From DASQHW01 sp038238245 (GTDB lineage Bacteria; Actinomycetota; Acidimicrobiia; IMCC26256; PALSA-610): a stretch of 64,000 bases of DNA. The notes under the pieces were generated by a model. That model ran no database searches. It had not been told where the DNA came from and worked only from the letters and a program-made list of their open reading frames with translations. The stretch is taken from positions 124,001 to 188,000 of the forward strand of contig JBBRXX010000003.1 of NCBI GenBank assembly GCA_038238245.1. Direction: 5' to 3'. The translations under genes and the position numbers were made by a program. Below are positions 57,603-64,000 of this stretch, one piece after another. Every line of letters begins with the position of its first letter. Position 1 is the stretch's first letter.

Positions 57603-59946
57603 TTGCAACGAATCGGCCGCCTGCGGGCCGATTCGTTGCAAACACCGGAGGGTGATGGGCGCGGACGGGCGGCGGCTCGCCCTCGTAACGTTCGATCTCG
57701 ACGAGGACGTGCTGGCCGGTCGACCCTTGCGCGAGGCGCGACGAGCCCCGATCCGCCGTCAGCACATTCGGGTTGCCGTGCGCGCACAACGAACCGGCGA
57801 CCGACGGATCGACCGGGTCGAACCACGCGCCCGTCGAAAGGTTCACGACGCGGGGCCGCACGTCCGCGGTCACGACCGCGCCCGCGAGGCACGCGCCCCG
57901 GTCGTTGAAGACGCGCACGACGTCGCCGTCCGCGATTCCGCGAGCGGCCGCGTCGTCGGGGTGCATGCGGATCGGTTCCCGACCGGCGACCTTCGACGCG
58001 CGGCTGTATGCGCCGGCGTCGAGTTGCCCGTGCAGGCGCGACGCCGGCTGGTTGGCGATGAGGTGCAACGGGAATTTCTCGGCCCGCACGCCGCCGAGCC
58101 ACTCCTCGGGCTCGAGCCAGACCGCGTGGCCGGGGCAATCGTCGTACCCGAACCCGTCGATGGTCGCCGAGAAGAGCTCGATCCGACCGCTCGGCGTCTT
58201 CAGCTTGTGCGCGTCGGGGTCGGCGCGGAAGCGGTCGAAGAGCGTGTGGTCGTCCGAGCTCGCCGGCAGGTGTGCCTCGCCGATCTCCCAGAATTCGTCG
58301 AAGGGTGGTGTGACGACGTCGCGTTCGGCGACGCGCTCGCGGAACCGCTCGTAGATGTGTTCCACCCAATCGCGTGCAGTGCGACCTTCGGTGAACTCGT
58401 CGTAGACGTCGAAGCGTTTGGCGAGCTCCGCGAACGCCTCGTAGTCGTCGCGCGCTTCGCCGAACGGCGGTAGGGCACGCGGCATCGCGATCACGTAACC
58501 GTCGTTGCGCCCGGCTCCCACGTCGTCGCGTTCAAGGGTCGTCGTGGTCGGCAACACGATGTCGGCGTGGCGCGCGGTCGCCGTCCAGAACGGCTCGTGC
58601 ACGACGACCGTGTCGGGGCGGGCGAGCGCGCGCCGCAGGCGATTGAGGTCCTGGTGATGATGGAACGGATTGCCGCCCGCCCAGTACACGAGGCGGATGT
58701 CCGGGAGCCGCAGCCGGCGCCCGTTGTAGTCGAGCGTGCCACCCGGGTTCTCGAGCAGCGTGCTGATCTGCGCAACCGGGATGAACGTGTCGACGAGGTT
58801 GCGACCCTGGGAGAACACCGGCAGGGGGTAGGGCACGCGGGGCGCGCCGACGTCGGCCATCGAGCCGTAGCCGTGGCCGAACCCCCCGCCCGGCAGACCG
58901 ATCTGTCCGAGCAGCGACGCCAGCGCGATGCCCATCCACACCGGTTGCTCGCCGTGACGCGTGCGTTGGAGCGCCCAGCTCACGGTCACGAGCGTGCGGC
59001 GCTCGGCCATGCGGCGCGCGACGTCGCGAATCGTGCCGGCCGGGATCCCGGAGATGCGTGCCGCCCACGCCGGATCCTTCGGGACGCCGTCCTCTGCGCC
59101 CGTCACGTACGCGATCAAGCGGTCTCCGCCGACGCAATACCTCTCGAGGAACGTCGGATCGTGCAAACCGTCGCTGATCAGCACGTGCGCGAGTCCCAGC
59201 ATCACCGCGGTGTCGGTGCCGGGCACGACGGGGTGCCAGGTCGCCCGTACGTCCGGATTGAGGTCGCTGCGCAGGGGGCTGAACAGCTCGAAGGCAAGGC
59301 CCCGGCGTGCCGCTTCGGCGAGGCTCGGCGGGAGCGTGTGCCGCGTCACGCCGCCCGGGCTCACGAACGCGTTCTTCACGTTCATGCCGCCGAACGCGAC
59401 GACGAGCTCGGTGTGCTCGAGGATCGCCTTCCAGGTAGTCGCCCGGCGCAGCACCTCGGCGGCGTCGCCGACGACGTGCGGGAGGATCACCTCGGTCGCG
59501 CCGAGCGAGTAGCTGTTGACCGACGCGGTGTAGCCGCCGATGCAATTCAGGAAACGGTGGAGCTGGCTCTGCGCGTGGTGGAAGCGTCCGGCGCTGGCCC
59601 ATCCGTAGGAGCCGCCGAAGATGGCCTCGTTCCCGTGCTCGGTGCGTACCCGCCGCAGCTCGGTTGCGACGAGATCGATCGCTTCGTCCCATTCCACCGC
59701 GATGTACTCGTCGGCGCCGCGACGGTCGTCGGGCCCGGGTCCGCGCTCGATCCAGCCTCGCCGGATCGCGGGTCGCGTGACGCGCGAATCGTTGCGGACG
59801 CCGTCGACGACGTTCCCGAGCAGTGGAGACGGCGCGGGGTCGTCGGGATGGCCCTCGACGCCGACGATGTCGTCGCCGTCCACCGTGACGCGGAACGCGC
59901 CCCAGTGCGACATGTGCGGGAGCGTGCGCCGGGAGTTCACGTCCAT
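57589..59946 (-). CDS. Molybdopterin-dependent oxidoreductase, BisC/DMSO-reductase family
   Basis: 785 residues. 'LPHMSHWGAFRVTV' at the N-terminus lacks the Fe-S cysteines of formate dehydrogenases, as in BisC/TorA enzymes; 'SVNSYSLGATEVILPHVVGD' carries the serine molybdenum ligand; 'LVYWAGGNPFHHHQDLNRLRRAL' and 'DIVLPTTTTLERDDVGAG' are MGD-binding, and the C-terminal dinucleotide domain has 'LHLIANQPASRLHGQLDAG'. It would reduce biotin sulfoxide, methionine sulfoxide or a similar S/N-oxide. No Tat signal is seen, so it is cytoplasmic. The last about 17 residues are encoded within the terminator hairpin. Confidence 0.9.
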   Translation of the reverse strand: MDVNSRRTLPHMSHWGAFRVTVDGDDIVGVEGHPDDPAPSPLLGNVVDGVRNDSRVTRPAIRRGWIERGPGPDDRRGADEYIAVEWDEAIDLVATELRRVRTEHGNEAIFGGSYGWASAGRFHHAQSQLHRFLNCIGGYTASVNSYSLGATEVILPHVVGDAAEVLRRATTWKAILEHTELVVAFGGMNVKNAFVSPGGVTRHTLPPSLAEAARRGLAFELFSPLRSDLNPDVRATWHPVVPGTDTAVMLGLAHVLISDGLHDPTFLERYCVGGDRLIAYVTGAEDGVPKDPAWAARISGIPAGTIRDVARRMAERRTLVTVSWALQRTRHGEQPVWMGIALASLLGQIGLPGGGFGHGYGSMADVGAPRVPYPLPVFSQGRNLVDTFIPVAQISTLLENPGGTLDYNGRRLRLPDIRLVYWAGGNPFHHHQDLNRLRRALARPDTVVVHEPFWTATARHADIVLPTTTTLERDDVGAGRNDGYVIAMPRALPPFGEARDDYEAFAELAKRFDVYDEFTEGRTARDWVEHIYERFRERVAERDVVTPPFDEFWEIGEAHLPASSDDHTLFDRFRADPDAHKLKTPSGRIELFSATIDGFGYDDCPGHAVWLEPEEWLGGVRAEKFPLHLIANQPASRLHGQLDAGAYSRASKVAGREPIRMHPDDAAARGIADGDVVRVFNDRGACLAGAVVTADVRPRVVNLSTGAWFDPVDPSVAGSLCAHGNPNVLTADRGSSRLAQGSTGQHVLVEIERYEGEPPPVRAHHPPVFATNRPAGGRFVAIKEP
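57603..57641. terminator. Perfect 16-bp hairpin at convergent gene ends
   Basis: TTGCAACGAATCGGCC (57603-57618) and GGCCGATTCGTTGCAA (57626-57641) pair perfectly over a 7-base loop GCCTGCG. It begins one base after the stop of the acyl-CoA dehydrogenase, and on the other strand lies inside the last codons of the molybdoenzyme. It should terminate both transcripts, though no T-run follows on either strand. Confidence 0.68.
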
Positions 59947-59987
59947 GCCCGCGAGCGTACGCGGCCGAGGGCGCTACCGTTCCTCCG

Positions 59988-60779
59988 ATGCCGCCGGTGC
60001 CATCTCCGGTCGACACGGTCGACGCCGACGCGATCGCGCACTTTGCCGCGACCGGCTGGCTGCTCGTTTCGACGCTCGACGGTGGCGGCGTGCGGGATCT
60101 CCAGCGCTGGTGTGACGACATCGCGTCCTGGCCCGACGACGGTGACGGCTGGCTGCACCACCGCGAGATGACCGACGAGGGGCCGCGGCTCTGCCGGAGC
60201 GAGAACTTGATTCCGTTCCACGACGGACTCCGCGCGCTGCTCACGACCGGGCGTCTCGTCGAGACGGCGGGCGCGCTCCTCGGCGAGGAAGCCGTCTTGT
60301 ACAAGGAGAAGATCAACTACAAGCTCGCAGGCGGCGCCGGCTACGCGCCGCACCAGGACGCGCCCGCGTATCCGTTCATCGACGTGCACGTGTCGTGCAT
60401 GGTGGCGGTCGACGATTCGACTGCCGAGAACGGTTGTCTCGAAGTCGTGTCGGGCATGCACCAAGAGGTCCTGCCGTCGGACGACGTCGGTTGCATCCGC
60501 AGCGACGTGGTCGACGCGCTGCGATGGGATCCGGTCGAGGTGCGGGCCGGGCAAACACTGTGGTTCCACTCGCGCACGCCCCACCGCAGCGGCCCGAACA
60601 CGTCGACGGTCGCGCGGCGCGCCCTGTACCCGACGTACAACGCTGCGTCCGAGGGCGACATGCGCGCGGACTACTACCGAAGGAAGCTCGCGGCCTTCGA
60701 CGCCTCGCCGGACGGCGAGCGCGTACAGGTTTCGCTCATCGGCGACTTCCAAGGCCGCGCGGTTCCCGGCAACCCGTAG
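59988..60779 (+). CDS. Phytanoyl-CoA dioxygenase (PhyH) family protein
   Basis: 263 residues. 'AIAHFAATGWLLVSTLDGGG' and 'LYKEKINYKLAGGAGYAPHQDAPAY' with the iron pair H122, D124; 'DSTAENGCLEVVSGMHQ' and 'LWFHSRTPHRSGPNTSTVARR' (distal His H199 and the 2-oxoglutarate-type Arg) complete the Fe(II)/2-oxoglutarate site. Members hydroxylate lipids, sugars or natural products; the substrate here is unknown. Divergent from the molybdoenzyme. Confidence 0.88.
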   Translation: MPPVPSPVDTVDADAIAHFAATGWLLVSTLDGGGVRDLQRWCDDIASWPDDGDGWLHHREMTDEGPRLCRSENLIPFHDGLRALLTTGRLVETAGALLGEEAVLYKEKINYKLAGGAGYAPHQDAPAYPFIDVHVSCMVAVDDSTAENGCLEVVSGMHQEVLPSDDVGCIRSDVVDALRWDPVEVRAGQTLWFHSRTPHRSGPNTSTVARRALYPTYNAASEGDMRADYYRRKLAAFDASPDGERVQVSLIGDFQGRAVPGNP

Positions 60780-60798
60780 GCATCCGCGCCGGGCTCAG

Positions 60799-60822
60799 GC
60801 GGCGCCGGTCTCAGGGCGCCGC
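60799..60822. terminator. Bidirectional hairpin between convergent genes
   Basis: GCGGCGCC (60799-60806) and GGCGCCGC (60815-60822) form an 8-bp stem over an 8-base loop between the stops of the PhyH gene (60779) and the AIM24 gene (60825). No T-run follows. Confidence 0.5.
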
Positions 60823-60824
60823 GC

Positions 60825-61508
60825 TCAGGCCCGGGAGCCGGGGAGGTTCGCGCTCATCCAGCTGATGAGTGCGCTCGGGTTGCGCGTCTGGGTCATGACC
60901 CAGCCCGGCCCGGTGAAGTCGAACACGAGCCCCTCTGCGGTCTTGGCCGAGGCGATCGCGCCCCCTGTGGCCATGCGTACCGCCATGCCGATGCCGTCGG
61001 AGTACGCCACCATGTGGCCGGTGTCGAGCACGATGGATTCGCCGGCCGCGAGCGTGATCGTGTCGAGGGCGCCGTAGCACGACAGCACGACGGTTCCGGA
61101 GCCTCCGGCGCGAACCACGAAGCCGCCTTCGCCTCCGAACAGGTTCTTGAACCCGCCCCACTTGGTATCGAGCTCGACCCCGGCGCTCGAGCACAGCCAA
61201 GAACCGCGCTGGATGAACACGGCCTGATCGTTCGCAACCGGGAGCACGGCCAGATCCCCGGGCAGATTCGCGGCGACGTCGACCCATCCACCTTGCGCGG
61301 GCGCGGTCAGGGTCGTGATGTACAGCGACTCGCCGCCGAGCGCCGCGCGCTTGAGCGACTTGAGGAGGCCGCCCTCCATCTTGGCGTCGAGAGCGACGCC
61401 GCTCGACGTCGCCATCATTGCGCCCGCCTCGACCTTGACGGGTTCGCTGCTGGCGAGCGCGACGCGCGCGACCGAGAAACTGGGAGTGTGCCGGAGCGTG
61501 ACGTCCAT
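60825..61508 (-). CDS. AIM24 family protein
   Basis: 227 residues from ATG 61508 (homology begins at MDVTLRHTPSFSVARVAL; the frame extends ten codons upstream). 'VKVEAGAMMATSSGVALDAKMEGGLLKSLKRAALGGESLYITTLTA' (in parts) and 'VFIQRGSWLCSSAGVELDTKWGG' and 'GSGTVVLSCYGALDTITLAAGESIVLDTGHMVAY' are the TIGR00266/AIM24 beta-helix landmarks. The function of the family is not established; mitochondrial relatives act in inner-membrane organisation. Confidence 0.9.
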   Translation of the reverse strand: MDVTLRHTPSFSVARVALASSEPVKVEAGAMMATSSGVALDAKMEGGLLKSLKRAALGGESLYITTLTAPAQGGWVDVAANLPGDLAVLPVANDQAVFIQRGSWLCSSAGVELDTKWGGFKNLFGGEGGFVVRAGGSGTVVLSCYGALDTITLAAGESIVLDTGHMVAYSDGIGMAVRMATGGAIASAKTAEGLVFDFTGPGWVMTQTRNPSALISWMSANLPGSRA

Positions 61509-61547
61509 GGCGGCGAACTGTATCCACCGCCATGTCAACGCACGGGC

Positions 61548-61664
61548 TCAGCCGCCGAAGCCGGGACGCTTCTCCTCGCGCTTCGCGCTCTTGTCGGCGC
61601 GTTTTTCCTTCAGCGTCTTGCCTGGCTTCTTGGCATTCGACTTCTTCGGAGACTTGTCGCCCAT
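61548..61664 (-). CDS. Very small lysine-rich protein
   Basis: 38 residues: MGDKSPKKSNAKKPGKTLKE then KRADKSAKREEKRPGFGG. The start ATG at 61664 has a very strong GAGGGAGGG ribosome site on the minus strand and the frame ends at TGA 61548-61550. Short lysine-rich proteins that begin MGDKSPK are widespread in actinobacteria. The charge suggests nucleic-acid binding, but no function is known to me. It is 39 bases upstream of the AIM24 gene on the same strand. Confidence 0.75.
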   Translation of the reverse strand: MGDKSPKKSNAKKPGKTLKEKRADKSAKREEKRPGFGG

Positions 61665-61811
61665 GAGACCCTCCCTCTCGACTGGTCGCAGGATAGATCC
61701 ACGACGCTGCTGGTGTCCGAGCATTGTGGACAGGCGTGACAGTTATCAACAGGAAAGACACACCGTTATCCCTCTTCCTCCACACAGGCTCTCTCATCAA
61801 CACTCGCTGCT

Positions 61812-62099
61812 ATGCGGAGAAGTGCGGGATCAGCAGCAGCCGAACACGACGTGTCGCCGGACTGGTGGCAGGACGCCGAGTGCCTCCAGTACGTGGGAGT
61901 CGTCGACTTCTTTCCGGCGCGCGGTGAGTCCGCGCGGGAGGCGAAGGCGGTGTGCGCCGGCTGTCCCGTGCGTCGCGAATGCCTGGACTACGCGATGCGC
62001 TGGGATCAGCTCTGCGGTGTGTGGGGCGGCCTCAGCGAACGAGAGCGCCGGCAGGTGCGCCGCGAGCGCAAGAACGCAGCAGTCCTCCCGCCGCGCTGA
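61812..62099 (+). CDS. WhiB family transcriptional regulator
   Basis: 95 residues. Four iron-sulfur cysteines (C24, C48, C51, C57; the C-x(2)-C-x(5)-C pattern 'CAGCPVRREC') bind the redox-sensitive cluster, and 'GVWGG' (69-73) is the turn before the basic C-terminal DNA-binding helix 'SERERRQVRRERK'. WhiB proteins bind the primary sigma factor to control development, redox or antibiotic responses. The gene stands alone; its upstream region, 61665-61811, contains an A/T-richer stretch without a clear promoter. Confidence 0.93.
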   Translation: MRRSAGSAAAEHDVSPDWWQDAECLQYVGVVDFFPARGESAREAKAVCAGCPVRRECLDYAMRWDQLCGVWGGLSERERRQVRRERKNAAVLPPR

Positions 62100-62222
62100 C
62101 GCCGAGGGCCCACGCCCGCGAACCGTTTGGTCGGCAAGCGCGCGCTCTCGGACAATGGCTGACCAATCGTCGAGAAACGTGCGGTACTGGATGCGCGGGG
62201 CGCAGAGCGCGAGGCTGATGAG

Positions 62223-62777
62223 GTGTTCGACCTCGAGACGTTTCTCGCCGACTGCCAGGACGCCGGTGCCGAGACCGAGCCGAGGCACGCGATACGGGAG
62301 CTCCTGACCCGCACCGTCACGCAGTCGGATGCGGTGGCCGACGCTCTCCGGCCGAAGGAGGCCGGCATCACGCTCCTGCATCACGCGCCCGATCTCACGG
62401 TGTTGCATGTCGTGTGGGCGCCCCATATGGAGCTCTTCCCGCACGATCACCGCATGTGGGCGGTGATCGGCGTGTACAGCGGACAGGAAGACAACGCGTT
62501 CTTCCGGCGGAGCGGCCCGGAGCGGCGCGAGATCGTCGAGTCCGGCGGCAAGGAGCTGGCGGCGGGCCAGGTCGTCGCACTCGGCGACGACACGATTCAC
62601 GCGGTCACGAATCCCACCGACCGGCTCACCGGCGCCATCCATGTGTACGGCGGCGACTTCGTGAACGAGCCGCGCAGCCAGTGGGATCCTGCGACCCGCG
62701 AGGAACGCTCCTACGACATGCAGAAGACGCTCGAACAGTTCGCGCAGGCGAACCGGGAGTGGCTCGGCGCGCGTTAG
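62223..62777 (+). CDS. Cupin, cysteine-dioxygenase-like metal protein
   Basis: 184 residues. 'HVVWAPHMELFPHDHRMWAVIGVYSGQEDNAFFRR' (in parts) holds the metal H-x-H pair, and 'GDDTIHAVTNPTDRLTGAIHVYGGDF' holds the third histidine in the usual double-stranded beta-helix, as in the cysteine dioxygenase/uncharacterised 'predicted metal-dependent enzyme' group. The substrate is unknown. Its end overlaps the convergent P450 gene by four bases. Confidence 0.8.
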   Translation: MFDLETFLADCQDAGAETEPRHAIRELLTRTVTQSDAVADALRPKEAGITLLHHAPDLTVLHVVWAPHMELFPHDHRMWAVIGVYSGQEDNAFFRRSGPERREIVESGGKELAAGQVVALGDDTIHAVTNPTDRLTGAIHVYGGDFVNEPRSQWDPATREERSYDMQKTLEQFAQANREWLGAR

Positions 62778-64000
62778 CGGCGACTACCGACGCGGGGGCC
62801 CGGCGTGAACCGCACGGGCAGGTGCTTCGGCCCGGAGATGAACGTCGACGGCAACCACTCGACCGGCCCGTCGGGCTCGATGTCGCCCAACCGCGTGAGC
62901 ACCGCGCGGAGCATGGCGTGGATCTCGACCCGCGCGATGTGCGCGCCGAGGCAGAAATGTGGACCGCCACCGCCGAACGCGATGTGCTCGTTGGGATGGC
63001 GGCCGACGTCGAACCGATCGGCGTCGGCGAACGCGCGCGGATCGCGGTTGGCGGCGCCGTAGTACATGACGACCTTGTCGTCCTCGGCGATGGCGACGTC
63101 CTGGAGCGTGACCGCCCGCGTCGCCCGCCGGCGCATCTCGATCACCGGGCTGACCCAGCGCAGCATCTCTTCGGCCGCGGCCGGCACCAGGGTGTCGAGA
63201 TCGGCCTGGAGGCGGGCGCGCTCGGCGGGATGCTCGAAGAGCGCGAGGAGGCCGCCGCCCAACAGGTTGCGGGTGGTGTCGCCGCCCGCGTCGACGAGCA
63301 GGAGAAAGAACAGATTGAAGTCGATGTCGTCGAGACGGTGGCCGTCGACCTCGGCGTGCAGGATCTTCGTCGCGAGGTCGGCGGCGGGCCGCTTGCGCTT
63401 CTCCGTGGCGACCCCGTGGGCGTAGTTGAACATCTCGATCACCGCGCCCATCCCGGCTCCCGGGGCCACGGACTCCGGCGCGGCGTGGATCGTCTCGGTG
63501 AGCGCGTACAGGCGGCGGCCGTCGTCGAGCGGTATGCCCATGAGGTCCGCGATGACGTACGACGGCAGCTCGCCGGCGACGTCGGTCATGAAGTCACACT
63601 CGCCCCGCTCGACGACCTCGTCGACGATCGCGCCACACAGCGACTCGATGCGTGCCGACATCCGCGCCGCGGACTTCGGCGTGAACTCGCTGTTGATGAT
63701 CCGGCGCAGCCGCGTGTGGTACGGCGGGTCGGCCATCAGCGTCATCTTGTGGTCACCGATCTCCACCGCGGTGTCGTCGGCGATCATCACCGTCGGCTCG
63801 GAGGAGAACGTCTCGGGATCGCGGCCGATCGCCTTCACGTCCGCGTACCGCGTCACCGCCCAGAAGCCGGGCCCCCCGTCGGGCTCGGCATGGCGGTACA
63901 CGGGCGCGTGGTCCCGCATCCACGCGTACGTGTCGTGGGGCTGGCCCGCGGCGAACGACGCCGGGCTCAGGAGGTCGATGCCCCGGTCGGTGGTCGGCAC
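62774..64000 (-). CDS. Cytochrome P450 (N-terminus at window edge)
   Basis: 408 residues visible; the first codon (GTG, on the minus strand) coincides with the window edge, so the real start may lie further out. I-helix oxygen motif 'VDAGGDTTRNLLGG', K-helix 'EEMLRW' (E-x-x-R) and heme-binding 'FGGGGPHFCLGAHIARVE' with the axial cysteine near residue 350. The form is the soluble actinobacterial class (CYP107/125-like). Substrate unknown; no dedicated ferredoxin is in view. Confidence 0.93.
   Translation of the reverse strand: MPTTDRGIDLLSPASFAAGQPHDTYAWMRDHAPVYRHAEPDGGPGFWAVTRYADVKAIGRDPETFSSEPTVMIADDTAVEIGDHKMTLMADPPYHTRLRRIINSEFTPKSAARMSARIESLCGAIVDEVVERGECDFMTDVAGELPSYVIADLMGIPLDDGRRLYALTETIHAAPESVAPGAGMGAVIEMFNYAHGVATEKRKRPAADLATKILHAEVDGHRLDDIDFNLFFLLLVDAGGDTTRNLLGGGLLALFEHPAERARLQADLDTLVPAAAEEMLRWVSPVIEMRRRATRAVTLQDVAIAEDDKVVMYYGAANRDPRAFADADRFDVGRHPNEHIAFGGGGPHFCLGAHIARVEIHAMLRAVLTRLGDIEPDGPVEWLPSTFISGPKHLPVRFTPGPRVGSRR

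Noticed and set aside
61735..61760. TTATCAACA and TGTGGACAG resembling DnaA boxes upstream of whiB
   Set aside because: Only one near-match each, no cluster, no dnaA or dnaN gene and no A/T-rich unwinding element; not an origin.
1..64000. Search by eye for tRNA, rRNA, CRISPR, insertion sequences and prophage genes
   Set aside because: No tRNA T-loop context, repeat-spacer array, transposase or integrase motif was recognised; subtle RNAs cannot be excluded without a covariance search.

Overview
The window looks like chromosomal DNA of a high-GC actinomycete, most probably an uncultured member of the Acidimicrobiia or a related order. The reasons are the strong G/C bias at third codon positions, frequent GTG and TTG starts with GTGA/ATGA gene overlaps, a WhiB iron-sulfur regulator, a cytochrome P450, a two-domain fatty acyl-CoA reductase-like protein and a WYL regulator. 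No rRNA, tRNA, CRISPR array, transposase or phage integrase was recognised. The lineage is an inference from gene content; no marker gene was compared.

Positions 1 to about 30,000 form a cell-surface glycan locus. It holds multi-pass glycosyltransferase-type membrane proteins (a partial one at the left edge, then 330, 2767, 14698, 16281, 25048), GT2 and GT4 glycosyltransferases (5508, 11789, 21184, 23061, 28123), three PAPS-type sulfotransferases (7876, 8879, 24199), a methyltransferase (4741), and a three-gene operon of a UDP-sugar dehydrogenase, a GT2 enzyme and a sugar epimerase (30017 back to 27101). Two gene types occur as close paralogue pairs near the two ends of the locus, which points to duplication. 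The expected product is an acidic, possibly sulfated, glycan or glycoconjugate.

Inside this locus, 18483 to 23046 is a tightly overlapping operon: PqqD-like protein, nucleotidyltransferase, HprK-like kinase, second PqqD-like protein, then a GT4 glycosyltransferase. Divergent from it is a small protein with a Tat signal and a C-terminal LPFTG sorting signal. This is the most unusual assembly in the window and the best candidate for an undescribed modification system.

Positions 30,300 to 35,100 encode exported proteins: a secreted protein with a threefold internal repeat, a membrane-anchored exported protein, a phospholipase C/acid phosphatase-family phosphoesterase and a lipoprotein.

From 35,400 to the right edge the window is housekeeping and accessory metabolism: siderophore-interacting protein, AlkB-type oxygenase, MarR regulator divergent from aconitase with a pair of matching operator-like palindromes between them, DUF899 and DUF2855 proteins, a short Erm-like methyltransferase, a sulfite-oxidase-like protein with a flavin reductase, the acyl-CoA reductase-like fusion, a PLP decarboxylase, two further Fe(II)/2-oxoglutarate oxygenases, a WYL regulator under a perfect 13-bp inverted repeat, a soluble transhydrogenase-like flavoprotein, an acyl-CoA dehydrogenase, a BisC-type molybdoenzyme, WhiB, a cupin and a P450. 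Several gene ends carry strong GC-rich hairpins without a U-tract, suggesting the terminator style of this genome.
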